Shown here: positions 34,244 to 41,985 of the stretch, piece after piece
Numbering within the stretch: position 1 is the stretch's first letter
How the letters are laid out: each line of letters opens with the position of its first letter
Source of the DNA: Azospirillum endophyticum
GTDB lineage: Bacteria > Pseudomonadota > Alphaproteobacteria > Azospirillales > Azospirillaceae
Assembly: GCF_016595245.1 (NCBI RefSeq)
Contig: NZ_JAENHM010000077.1
Coordinates: forward strand, 71,801 to 135,800
DNA length: 64,000 nucleotides
Direction: 5' to 3'
Position numbers and translations under genes: made by a program
Notes under the pieces: generated by a model
Told to the model about the DNA's origin: nothing
The model's database searches: none
The model's input: only the letters and a program-made list of their open reading frames with translations

Positions 34244-34606
34244 TCACATGCAGGGGGTCACACGGCTCTCCCAGATGTTCTCTGGGTACAAATTCCAATC
34301 CCCCTCCTTCAGGCCGAGCACCGTCACCTCGGTCCGCGATGGCGCGATTCGGCTGAAATCGACCATTGCCCCGTACGTCACGCCTTGCGTGAAGGACCAG
34401 ATAGCTGTCCCTGCTTCCGGGTAAAGTTGCTGATAGCCTGGGTTGAACCCTCTGGCAACGAAGCAGCGGTAGATCTGCTCAAGCGGCTTTTCGACAATTC
34501 CGGTGCGACGGGCTGCAACCTTTCGGAAGTTGTCCTCCCCGGCGACCATAAACGTGCATCCTGTCAGGACAAGCGTCGCCAGAGCCACCAGCCTAACGCG
34601 AACCAT
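34244..34606 (-). CDS. Small predicted lipoprotein
   Basis: A 120-aa predicted lipoprotein. The signal peptide MVRVRLVALATLVLTGC has a lipobox with Cys17. The mature part contains IYRCFVARGFNPGYQQLYPE, TAIWSFTQGVTYGAMVDFSR and a TEVTVLGLKEGDWNLYP strand. It resembles no family that I recognise. It lies in the low-GC island between the TumA-like gene and two tiny genes, and may be cargo of the element. Confidence 0.6.
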   Translation of the reverse strand: MVRVRLVALATLVLTGCTFMVAGEDNFRKVAARRTGIVEKPLEQIYRCFVARGFNPGYQQLYPEAGTAIWSFTQGVTYGAMVDFSRIAPSRTEVTVLGLKEGDWNLYPENIWESRVTPCM

Positions 34607-34753
34607 AGCAGCCTCTTAATCATGCAAATGGCTGATGATAGTCGATGTAGCGCCATGGTGTAGTCAAGGTTGAGTTTGAGAGTGCCGAGGTGCAGCATGC
34701 TCTGCAAACGAGTCCGGGTGGAAGGTCACTGGCGGTCCGTAGAGCCTACCCTA

Positions 34754-34951
34754 TCAGATGAGCGGCCCAGAAGAAGCGTCGCTACCCGCCTCGTCCTCAA
34801 GATCGCGGTAATAATCTTCAAGAGCGCGAAGATGATCATCAAGGTCGCGAAGTGCACCGGCGACCTTATCCGCTAAGTCCCGCTGACCGCTCTCACGAAG
34901 CTCGCTTTCCACCTCGCCCAGATGGGCAATTGCCGTTTTCAAGCTCTGCAT
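34754..34951 (-). CDS. Small coiled-coil protein
   Basis: A 65-aa, strongly charged, almost wholly helical protein (LKTAIAHLGEVESELRESGQ, then LRDLDDHLRALEDYYRDLED) with heptad-like Leu spacing. An AAGGAG lies about 14 bases before the ATG, rather far. It is divergent from the ribbon-helix-helix gene at 35023, which suggests that the two may share a promoter region. Function unknown; it could be a small regulator or simply a spurious frame. Confidence 0.45.
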   Translation of the reverse strand: MQSLKTAIAHLGEVESELRESGQRDLADKVAGALRDLDDHLRALEDYYRDLEDEAGSDASSGPLI

Positions 34952-35022
34952 GTCCGTGTGTTGGCTCCTTAACCTCTTGCGATTCTAAGTGACATCACTA
35001 TGATGTCAGACTGAAGCACTCC

Positions 35023-35226
35023 ATGGGGGCAACTGTGTCGCGGCGAAAAAGCGTTACGCCAGAGCGGGTAGCCGTGACGATCAGGCTACCCGCGGTTCTC
35101 GTGACACAAATCGATCAAGCCTGCGATCTGCGCCAAATTCCGGTGTCGCGGAACAACTGGATTTTGGAGGCCGTGGTCGAGAAGTTGGAGCGAAAGAACG
35201 ACAGAGGAACCAATGGTACGGAGTGA
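35023..35226 (+). CDS. Small ribbon-helix-helix (CopG/Arc-like) protein
   Basis: A 67-aa protein. RVAVTIRLPAVLVTQIDQAC then RQIPVSRNNWILEAVVEKLE has the pattern of a ribbon-helix-helix DNA-binding domain: a short basic strand, helix, turn and second helix ending in VVEKLER. Such proteins act as dimeric repressors or antitoxins. It lies 169 bases before the methylase gene on the same strand and could regulate that operon. No toxin partner is recognised. Confidence 0.65.
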   Translation: MGATVSRRKSVTPERVAVTIRLPAVLVTQIDQACDLRQIPVSRNNWILEAVVEKLERKNDRGTNGTE

Positions 35227-35395
35227 CCAGTTCCTCTTACAAGCAGACATCGTGAGTAACAGGCGGGGCGCAAGGGCTGCGATTGAAGTGACCACTATCA
35301 GAGCGCGCTACAAACAGCGCACGAGCCTTCGCTGCTGGGCTTACGAACTCATGTCAGAACCCCCAGCCGCTTCCCAGGCGTGAGGGACGAAGCAG

Positions 35396-38300
35396 ATGTC
35401 CACCGCACCGGGAACAGACTGGCGGACAGAGTTCGGGATCGAGGGCAGAAGCCCACCCGCCCTGTTCACTAGAAGAGAAGAGATCACCCCGTCGACGCCC
35501 CAGGCACATCTGCTAAAGCGGGCATTCGACACGCTTGAGATCGATGGTGTACTGTGCGTTGACCATTCGCCGCTTGCTTACTTCAAGATCGTCGAGCATG
35601 TTACACTGGAAGACGTTACCGACCTGCACCAGAGATTCTGGAACCATGGCGGCGCGGCACTGCTTGTCTTGGTGACGGATAAGCATGTCCACGTGTATTC
35701 GGGCATGATGCGACCGAAGGCCGTTGCGGGCAACCAGATCGACCCACCCAGCCTCGTGACGAAGCTCGAGCGGGTGGCGGGTGGCCTCCAGGAATTCATC
35801 GTCTCCGTCGAATCCGGAGAGTTCTTCCACGCTCATCAGCGCTCATTCGACCCGGACCAACGAGTTGATCGCGACCTGCTTGACAACCTTCGAGATACGC
35901 GAGAAGAGCTCTATAGCGCTACTTCCCCCTGCATTCCCGCTGACGTACTTGACGCACTTCTCTGCCGCCTCGTCTTTACTTGCTACCTTTTCGACCGTGG
36001 GGTAATCGGGGAGAGGTACCTCGCCAGCCTCGACATCCATGGCGCATCTGATTTGCGGGGCATACTCGGTCTTCCAGAGCGTGACCAAGCAAAGGACGCG
36101 CTCTACCGGCTGTTTGAGAAGCTTCGGGAGGACTTCAATGGCGACCTATTCAGCGACGACCTGACGCTTGAGAAGAATGCCATTCGAGATGTGCACGTTG
36201 AAACGCTGCATGACTTCTTCCAAGGGAAACAGGTGCGCACCGGGCAGGGAGCGTTCTGGCCCTATGACTTCAAGTTCATCCCGATAGAAACGATAAGTGC
36301 AATTTATGAACGATTCCTGACGGATGCTGAGAAGAAGCAGGGCGCATTCTACACTCCGCGATTCTTGGCGGAGGTCGTGCTGGATACTGCCCTCGACGGC
36401 ATTCAATCATTGATCGGCGAAAAGTTCCTCGACCCGGCATGCGGATCGGGCATTTTTCTTGTGGGTCTCTTCAACCGCCTTGCTGAGGAATGGAAGCAGG
36501 CCAATCCAACGGCCCGGAACGATCGAGCGGCAACCGAACTGATGCGGCTCCTTCAGGAGAGCTTGTTCGGCGTGGACGTAAGCATGACGGCCTGTCGGGT
36601 CACAGCTTTTAGCCTTTACCTTGCCTACCTTGACCAACTTTCACCGAGGGACATCGAGATACTGCGACATAAAGGCAAGGCGCTTCCCCGACTGGTGGCA
36701 CAGGGCAAAAATGGGGGGCCAGGGGAAGGAAATATCCGTTGCACCGATTTCTTCAGCAGCACAGATCCGATCCCGAAAGGCATGTCAATTGTCATCGGCA
36801 ATCCGCCATGGGGAAGCATCGCCAACGAAGAGTCGCTAGCCGGCAAATGGTGTGCCGAGCACGATCGGCCGCTTCCGGACAAGCAAATTGCGGCCGCGTT
36901 TGTTTGGAAGGCAACCCAACACATTACGGAAGATGGCCGAGTTTGTCTGGTGCTACCGCATGGGGTACTGTTCAATCACAGCCCAAAAGCTAACCTGTTC
37001 CAGAAAGCCTGGATCAGGACGCACGCGATTGATCGGGTGCTGAACTTGGCCGACTTCCAGCGGTTCCTGTTCGAGAAAGCAGGACACCCCTCAATCGTTG
37101 TGCGCTACCGCGGGCATGCGCCAGCAAATAAAGCTCATCGCATAGAGTATTGGGGGCCAAAAGCTGACTGGACCGTGACAAAGGCGGAGGTTATCACCAT
37201 CGCCCCGCAAGATCGGACTACACTCACGGTCGGGGCGGTGCTGCAAGATCTCGACGGGCCCGACGCGCCGCAACTTTGGAAGCACAAATTTTGGGCGACG
37301 CCGAGAGATTGGCGACTGCTCGATCGTTTGGGAATGTACCCAAGGCTGCGAGACTGCGTTCGCCGCGCCAAGGAAAAAGATTCTAACAAACCATGGATTA
37401 TGGCTGTCGGCTTTCAGCCGCAGGGTGAGAACGATGACCCGAAAAAGGCTGAAACTATTTCGCTTCCGTCGCGACTCTTCATTCCGGCAAATAGTGAAAA
37501 ACTTGACCTATTCCTGTTGGAGCGTGACTGCAGCGAATTGAGTGCGGCAGAAATTACTGTACGTAACGGATCTAATAAGATAACAGATATTTATTACGGC
37601 CCTCATGTGTTGATGGCGAAGGGCATAACAAGCACGGCTTTTGCCGATTTCAGTGTTTCGTTCCAGGACGCCGTCCGGGGGATTCGTGGTCCGAGTCAAG
37701 ACCGCGAACTGCTTGTTTTCTTGGCTGCATATCTAAGATCACCATTGGCCCTGTACTTCTTGTTTCATACATCGTCCAATTGGGGGATTAGCCGCCAGGA
37801 AATCCATGTTGAGGAGGTGTTGCGACTACCATTCCCGCTGCCGGACCAACAACCCGATCCGAAGCGTTCCTGGCAAATCATTCAGGAGGTGGCGAAAATC
37901 GTCGATGCTGGGGCTCATGAAGCGGACACGGATTTTGTCGATCGCATCGGCATCGTACAGGCGACCAGCAACAAGATCGAGCCGCTGATTGATGAGTACT
38001 TCGACGTTCTCCCGCTGGAGAAGCTTCTGATTGACGACACAGTTCGCATCATCATCCCTAGCACCCGGCCGACTCGCACTCGACCGCTTGTGCCCACCGT
38101 CATGCCGGCGACCCGGGCCATTCGCCAAGCATATCTTGACCGGCTCTGCGGGATGCTAAACGGCTGGGCAAAGTCTAGACCCTACGCTGTCCGCGGCCAA
38201 GTTAAAGGGGCCGAGACACTCGGGGTTGGGATCGCCGTCATCGAAAAGGTCGAGCGTTCTCAGGTAACAGAGCCAATGCCATCTGTGAGCAGTGACCTGC

Positions 38301-38506
38301 TTCAGCTCTTAGATAAGGTGCGGAATGCCATACCGCGCAAGCATGCGACTCTTGATATCGTACGCGGAGTAATGGTCTTTGAGCGGGCCCGCCTCTATGT
38401 GGTGAAACCGATTGGCCGGCGGTTCTGGTCCCAGACTGCTGCTATGAACGATGCCGACGAAATTGCCGCCACCATACTTATGAGTTCTGTAGGGGAGAGC
38501 TTATGA
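35396..38506 (+). CDS. Eco57I-like N6-adenine DNA methylase, putative restriction/defence protein
   Basis: A 1036-aa protein with an N6-adenine methyltransferase core. The SAM site is LDPACGSGIFLVGLFNRLAE (D346 to about 365), preceded by KKQGAFYTPRFLAEVVLDTA, and the catalytic NPPW is at 469-472 in IVIGNPPWGS. Residues 1-180 form a separate domain (LEIDGVLCVDHSPLAYFKIV, ALLVLVTDKHVHVYSGMM) like the N-terminal part of Eco57I-type modification proteins. The C-terminal half (about 600-1036) should hold target recognition. It overlaps the next gene by ATGA, so both act together. It is clearly foreign by codon use. It may be a restriction-modification or phage-defence enzyme; its own nuclease activity is uncertain. 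Confidence 0.82.
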   Translation: MSTAPGTDWRTEFGIEGRSPPALFTRREEITPSTPQAHLLKRAFDTLEIDGVLCVDHSPLAYFKIVEHVTLEDVTDLHQRFWNHGGAALLVLVTDKHVHVYSGMMRPKAVAGNQIDPPSLVTKLERVAGGLQEFIVSVESGEFFHAHQRSFDPDQRVDRDLLDNLRDTREELYSATSPCIPADVLDALLCRLVFTCYLFDRGVIGERYLASLDIHGASDLRGILGLPERDQAKDALYRLFEKLREDFNGDLFSDDLTLEKNAIRDVHVETLHDFFQGKQVRTGQGAFWPYDFKFIPIETISAIYERFLTDAEKKQGAFYTPRFLAEVVLDTALDGIQSLIGEKFLDPACGSGIFLVGLFNRLAEEWKQANPTARNDRAATELMRLLQESLFGVDVSMTACRVTAFSLYLAYLDQLSPRDIEILRHKGKALPRLVAQGKNGGPGEGNIRCTDFFSSTDPIPKGMSIVIGNPPWGSIANEESLAGKWCAEHDRPLPDKQIAAAFVWKATQHITEDGRVCLVLPHGVLFNHSPKANLFQKAWIRTHAIDRVLNLADFQRFLFEKAGHPSIVVRYRGHAPANKAHRIEYWGPKADWTVTKAEVITIAPQDRTTLTVGAVLQDLDGPDAPQLWKHKFWATPRDWRLLDRLGMYPRLRDCVRRAKEKDSNKPWIMAVGFQPQGENDDPKKAETISLPSRLFIPANSEKLDLFLLERDCSELSAAEITVRNGSNKITDIYYGPHVLMAKGITSTAFADFSVSFQDAVRGIRGPSQDRELLVFLAAYLRSPLALYFLFHTSSNWGISRQEIHVEEVLRLPFPLPDQQPDPKRSWQIIQEVAKIVDAGAHEADTDFVDRIGIVQATSNKIEPLIDEYFDVLPLEKLLIDDTVRIIIPSTRPTRTRPLVPTVMPATRAIRQAYLDRLCGMLNGWAKSRPYAVRGQVKGAETLGVGIAVIEKVERSQVTEPMPSVSSDLLQLLDKVRNAIPRKHATLDIVRGVMVFERARLYVVKPIGRRFWSQTAAMNDADEIAATILMSSVGESL

Positions 38507-39234
38507 CGCATTACGGCTCACCCTCAGAATGGACCGACTTACTCGAATCACAGGTGCCTGTAATTCTCGATGTCGTTATCAGCACATGGGAGACGATGCC
38601 GCCACCGGCCGGCAACGAACTCGAAGATACCGTCTCTGAAGCTTTGTGTCGGGCTCTCCGCCAATCCCGCAACCGTTGCGACCTGCCGTTTAGGATCGAT
38701 ACACAGATGGTGGAACTCGACCCGGAAGCAGGTCAGGACCAGGGGCGGATGGACATTGTGTTCTCACCACCCGTACCACGGGAGGAGATTTACTTTTGTC
38801 TAGAGTGCAAGCGGCTCAACGTCCGCGAGGCAGACGGTGTCCGGCCGTACTTTGCAGAGTATGTCCGGTACGGCATGTTCCGTTTCGTACGTGGACAGTA
38901 CAGTCGCTCCGTACAATCTGGCGGGATGCTTGCTTTCGTGCTTGACGGTGACTTAGCCCGTGCAATGGCCGGCGTCGAAAGTAACGTCGGCAATCATCAT
39001 CGCGAGCTTGGCATGACCACGCCTGGGATCTTCCGGGCATCTGCGGCCCGCCCGAACGATGATCGCGTTCGGGAAACCGAGCACAACCGCGGAGCCAACC
39101 TTGGATCGTTCATAATTCAGCATTTATTCATGGCAGGTGATCCAAACACTCCCTTACGACCACCCCGTACGCCGGGTGCCATCACAAAACCTAAGAAAAA
39201 AAGATCAAGGCAAATGTCGAATATTACATCTTGA
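38503..39234 (+). CDS. PD-(D/E)XK-like nuclease partner of the methylase
   Basis: A 243-aa protein coupled to the methylase by a four-base overlap. The segment GRMDIVFSPPVPREEIYFCL plus ECKRLN has the form D84...E101-x-K103, the core of PD-(D/E)XK nucleases, with an upstream acidic GNELEDTVSEALCRAL helix (E39/E41) as seen in that fold. The rest is helical, with a basic KPKKKRSRQ tail. No named family is recognised. In this context it is the likely cleaving subunit of a two-gene restriction or defence unit, but catalysis is inferred from motif spacing only. Confidence 0.7.
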   Translation: MTHYGSPSEWTDLLESQVPVILDVVISTWETMPPPAGNELEDTVSEALCRALRQSRNRCDLPFRIDTQMVELDPEAGQDQGRMDIVFSPPVPREEIYFCLECKRLNVREADGVRPYFAEYVRYGMFRFVRGQYSRSVQSGGMLAFVLDGDLARAMAGVESNVGNHHRELGMTTPGIFRASAARPNDDRVRETEHNRGANLGSFIIQHLFMAGDPNTPLRPPRTPGAITKPKKKRSRQMSNITS

Positions 39235-39408
39235 GCCCAACGAGCCGGCTGTCGCTGGCAGTCGAGTTAGTCACAGCAGCGGTAAAGGCGGCGGGATCGC
39301 CGATCAGCACGGCCTTCACATCGCCCGCATCATAGCGGTGTAGATCAGCGTCCAGTCGAGGTTCTGCGAGCGGAAGAGCGGAACCAGCACAGCCGGGAAC
39401 TGGGTGCC
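39235..39408. other. Non-coding stretch between nuclease gene and IS remnant
   Basis: About 170 bases at the junction to the IS6-like element. Frames on the minus strand show fragments such as FRSQNLDWTLIYTAMMRAM, broken by stops and frame changes. This may be debris of an older gene; nothing intact is seen. Confidence 0.4.
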
Positions 39409-40012
39409 CGGTTTTGTTGCAAAGTCTGGTCGAAGGTGATCGCGCGCCCGGCCCACCAACCTTAGGCGGCAACTCCGAACAGCGCGGCGACAAAGGTGGC
39501 CTGGGCCGACATGTCGTTGGCGGGAATGACGGCGACCTGCCCTTTGCGCACCGTCGCCATGACCTCGTAGCCAGCGATGGTCCGCCGCGCCGTGTGGAAG
39601 CTCTTGAACCCGAAACCGGGCCGGACCAGCCGTTTGATGCGCCGGTGATCTTGCTCAACAATATTATTGAGATACTTGACCTGCCGCAGCTTGGCAAAGC
39701 GCCAGAGCTCGCCATTGTTCTTCATTATCTTGGCCGCGCTTGGATAGGCGGCATTTTTGTCCACCGATAGCGTGCATGGGTTGACCGTGTGCGCCTGCTT
39801 CAGCGCCTTGCGGAAGAAGCGCCGGGCGGCCGCGGCATTGTGCTTAGCGCTGAGCAGGAAATCGATCGTCTGCCCGCGTGCATCGACGGCGTGGTACAGG
39901 TACATCCACCGACCCTTCACCCTCACGTAGGTCTCATCCCCCCGCCAAGAGCCGCTCGTCATCCGCAGGTGCGGGCCAAGGCGCAGGTCCAACTCCGGAG
40001 GCTCTGTTGGAA
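39409..40012 (-). mobile_element. 5'-truncated IS6-family insertion sequence
   Basis: One end is recognisable: GGTTTTGTTGCAAAGT at 39410-39425, the form of terminal repeat found in IS6-family elements. The other end is missing, since transposase homology stops near 40012, about 60 residues short of a normal N-terminus. The element closes the methylase/nuclease module on its right side and could have helped assemble the island. It should be immobile on its own. Confidence 0.75.
39462..39992 (-). pseudogene. IS6-family transposase, N-terminally truncated
   Basis: The remaining 176 codons hold most of the DDE domain of an IS6-type transposase: SWRGDETYVRVKGRWMYLYH (first Asp), TIDFLLSAKHNAAAARRFFR, TLSVDKNAAYPSA (second Asp) and NIVEQDHRRIKRLVRPGFGF (Glu), then a normal C-terminus. 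Homology extends a few codons beyond the first ATG (PPELDLRL), then stops. The helix-turn-helix N-terminal part of about 60 residues is lost. Full-length members have about 230 residues. The D-E-T-Y-V motif shows Gly where Val or Thr is usual (WRGDE). Confidence 0.85.
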
Positions 40013-40487
40013 CGGCCCGCGCTGCTCTGTGTGAATCGGCTCTGAAGCGAGACCCCTATCGGAGGCAATGTAACCTTCTGTAGATGAATGAATTTTACTC
40101 ACCAAGGCGGGGCTCCGATCGGCGCCGATTGGGACCCGACCTCAGCAGAATTTTTCTCATCCACTTCAAGTAATTGTGGTGCGTCGGTTTGGGGACCCGG
40201 TTGGCTGCTGGTTCACATACAATGCCCCGCTCAGGAGTCCGAGCATGGCCGCGATGAGATGCAAGACCAGGGCCGCTCCCGCAGATGAAGCGTTCTTGCA
40301 TCCACTGGCCGGCGCCGTCTGGATCGGGCCGTCGGTCGCCTCGGCCTTGAAGATTGCGGCGGGTTGGTACGTTGGCTGGCCGCTAAACATTCGCAAAACA
40401 TTTCTGCAAGAGGGGGAACTGCTTGCGCCCACCCCCACGGCCCACGCAACCTGACCCTCCAAAATACGCCACGAACACGGATCCAAG
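40013..40487. other. Region without a convincing gene
   Basis: 475 bases between the IS6 remnant and the 40488 gene. Short frames on both strands (a plus frame 40176-40454, a minus frame 40166-40486) have no recognisable motif or ribosome-binding site. A hydrophobic run LHLIAAMLGLLSGAL in the minus frame could be chance. I see nothing supportable here apart from the probable promoter of the next gene. Confidence 0.4.
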
Positions 40488-41297
40488 ATGCTGAACTACG
40501 ACGCCATTCAGGATTGGGGGACTTCGCTTAGTGACGAACTGCGTGGCTTGATACCGAACGATCTAGGCGCCATCGTTTCCGATGGAGATCCGAATTACAT
40601 TGAGGACGCCATGACCGTCGTCCTTGAGGTGCTGGGCGATGATCGGCGCGCAGTCATCGACAAGGTGGACAGGTGGATCGAAGGGCAGACAGTCGCCGCG
40701 GTCCACGGATCGCGGCTTACGCAGGAAGAAGCAGCCAGCGTCCGCGTGGATGGGTTGGAAGTACTTCGGGCGAACGCCCGGACCGAGCGGCTGCGGCGAA
40801 AACTTGCCGGGCATGCTCGCTGGACGGAAGTGGCCGGCAAGCTTGATTCGGCGATTCTAACTGTTGGAGCGGGATGCCGCAAAGGTCGCCGGGAACTGGC
40901 GGCCTACGCCACGTTGTCCCGCGTGGGACTATTACGTGGTTTCAACCACTTCCTGACTCACGGATCGGAATTCGACCAAGAGGTTGCCCATCTGCTGCTA
41001 GGTGACGATGGCCTCCTCTCTTTGAAGGCCCACGGCAACCCGGTGATATTCCACCTCGCGCTCCCTGGAAGAGACGCAGTGAAAGCGGCAAATCCTAACG
41101 GCCTTTTCAAGGAGGAGATGGGCAACCTCACGCGCCAGTTTCTCCGCGCATGGTCATGGTGGCTTGCCTATCCGGATTTTAGAACTGACACCGAGAAGGT
41201 CGATTGTGGTTTCACCTTTTCCGCCGACGTACCTCCAAAATGGATTGTCGAGACTGAATGGATTTTGGACCACGACTTGGATCGGATGTCCATTTAA
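40488..41297 (+). CDS. Hypothetical island protein with ADP-ribosyltransferase-like signature
   Basis: A 269-aa protein of unknown function. Residues about 75-95 read AAVHGSRLTQEEAASVRVDG followed by LEVL. This resembles the first block of ADP-ribosyltransferase-fold proteins (hydrophobic-HG-S/T, then I-x-x-x-GL). Later LLRGFNHFLTHGSEFDQEVA could contain the catalytic acid, and VDCGFTFSADVPPKWIVETE looks like a further beta strand pair. No signal peptide or membrane segment is present. It stands alone beside the IS6 remnant and may be a defence effector or toxin. The fold assignment is speculative. Confidence 0.65.
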   Translation: MLNYDAIQDWGTSLSDELRGLIPNDLGAIVSDGDPNYIEDAMTVVLEVLGDDRRAVIDKVDRWIEGQTVAAVHGSRLTQEEAASVRVDGLEVLRANARTERLRRKLAGHARWTEVAGKLDSAILTVGAGCRKGRRELAAYATLSRVGLLRGFNHFLTHGSEFDQEVAHLLLGDDGLLSLKAHGNPVIFHLALPGRDAVKAANPNGLFKEEMGNLTRQFLRAWSWWLAYPDFRTDTEKVDCGFTFSADVPPKWIVETEWILDHDLDRMSI

Positions 41298-41353
41298 CCC
41301 CCCTTCATTGATTCATACCGTTCGATACAGTCTAGAAGTTCTGGAAGATCAGC

Positions 41354-41791
41354 ATGCTCAAAACCGAAGCTGAAGCGAAGAAACTCCATTGCCCGAAGAT
41401 CAACGGGGCCTGTCTGGGGTTCAGGTGCATGGCTTTTGCGCCCGGCGACCCGCTGCTTAAGGCGTCGGAGGCCCGACATATTGATGCCATCGTCCAATGG
41501 ATGCGCCAGCATCCGGTGAAAAAACCGCCGGCCACGCAACGACCTTGCCACGGCGGCCAACCCGGCGGCCCGCCATCCTGGCAGCAGAGTGGCAGCAGCC
41601 CCGGCAGCGACGGTCAGGACCGGCGGCGCAGCCCGCCCCACTGCGCCGGAACGTCCGGCTTAGACGGGTCGGAAGTCTTCGGCAAAGCGGAGAAGGGAAG
41701 GCGCCCGGTCGCCAGCAGCGCCATCACCAGCGCCGGATGGGCGGGTCCAGCGGCGTCCCGGCCGGCGGCCTCTTCGGCAGCGCCGTTCTGA
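41354..41791 (+). CDS. Small Cys-containing mobile-element protein, fused to host sequence
   Basis: The first 50 or so codons look genuine: KTEAEAKKLHCPKINGACLG then FRCMAFAPGD. This is close to the CP...C-x-x-x-CMAW pattern of short phage and ICE-borne proteins with paired Cys. GGAAG lies before the ATG. After about residue 60 the sequence turns into Pro/Ser/Gly-rich, high-GC text that overlaps a minus-strand gene. The natural end of the gene was therefore probably lost at the island junction near 41520, and the frame now reads on into core DNA. Of the two, only the N-terminal part is supported. Confidence 0.4.
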   Translation: MLKTEAEAKKLHCPKINGACLGFRCMAFAPGDPLLKASEARHIDAIVQWMRQHPVKKPPATQRPCHGGQPGGPPSWQQSGSSPGSDGQDRRRSPPHCAGTSGLDGSEVFGKAEKGRRPVASSAITSAGWAGPAASRPAASSAAPF

Positions 41792-41880
41792 TCCGGCCGC
41801 TCGGCCCGGTCCGCGCCGGGTTCCTCGTTCAGCGCCTCGTTGATGCGGGCGAACGCCTCGATGTCCTTGATGTGCAGCAT
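41614..41880 (-). CDS. Small hypothetical protein
   Basis: An 88-aa protein (MLHIKDIEAFARINEALNEE, later AHPALVMALLATGRLPFSAL). GAGGGG lies nine bases upstream of the ATG. The composition is that of the core genome, so this would be the first gene right of the island. It overlaps the distal part of the 41354 frame on the other strand; only one of the two is likely to be real there, and this one is the better candidate. The family is unknown. Confidence 0.5.
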   Translation of the reverse strand: MLHIKDIEAFARINEALNEEPGADRAERPDQNGAAEEAAGRDAAGPAHPALVMALLATGRLPFSALPKTSDPSKPDVPAQWGGLRRRS

Positions 41881-41985
41881 GGTCCGTGCCCCTCGGCTTC
41901 GACATTTGTGCGTCGCAGCAAAAACGAAGGTAACAGCTCTGCCCTCGATTCATCCCGTGTGCGGCGCTTTGACACAGGCTCCGTT

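Noticed and set aside
39224..39715. A minus-strand frame beside the transposase remnant
   Set aside because: Most of it is an out-of-frame shadow of the IS6 transposase; the remainder shows only broken fragments.
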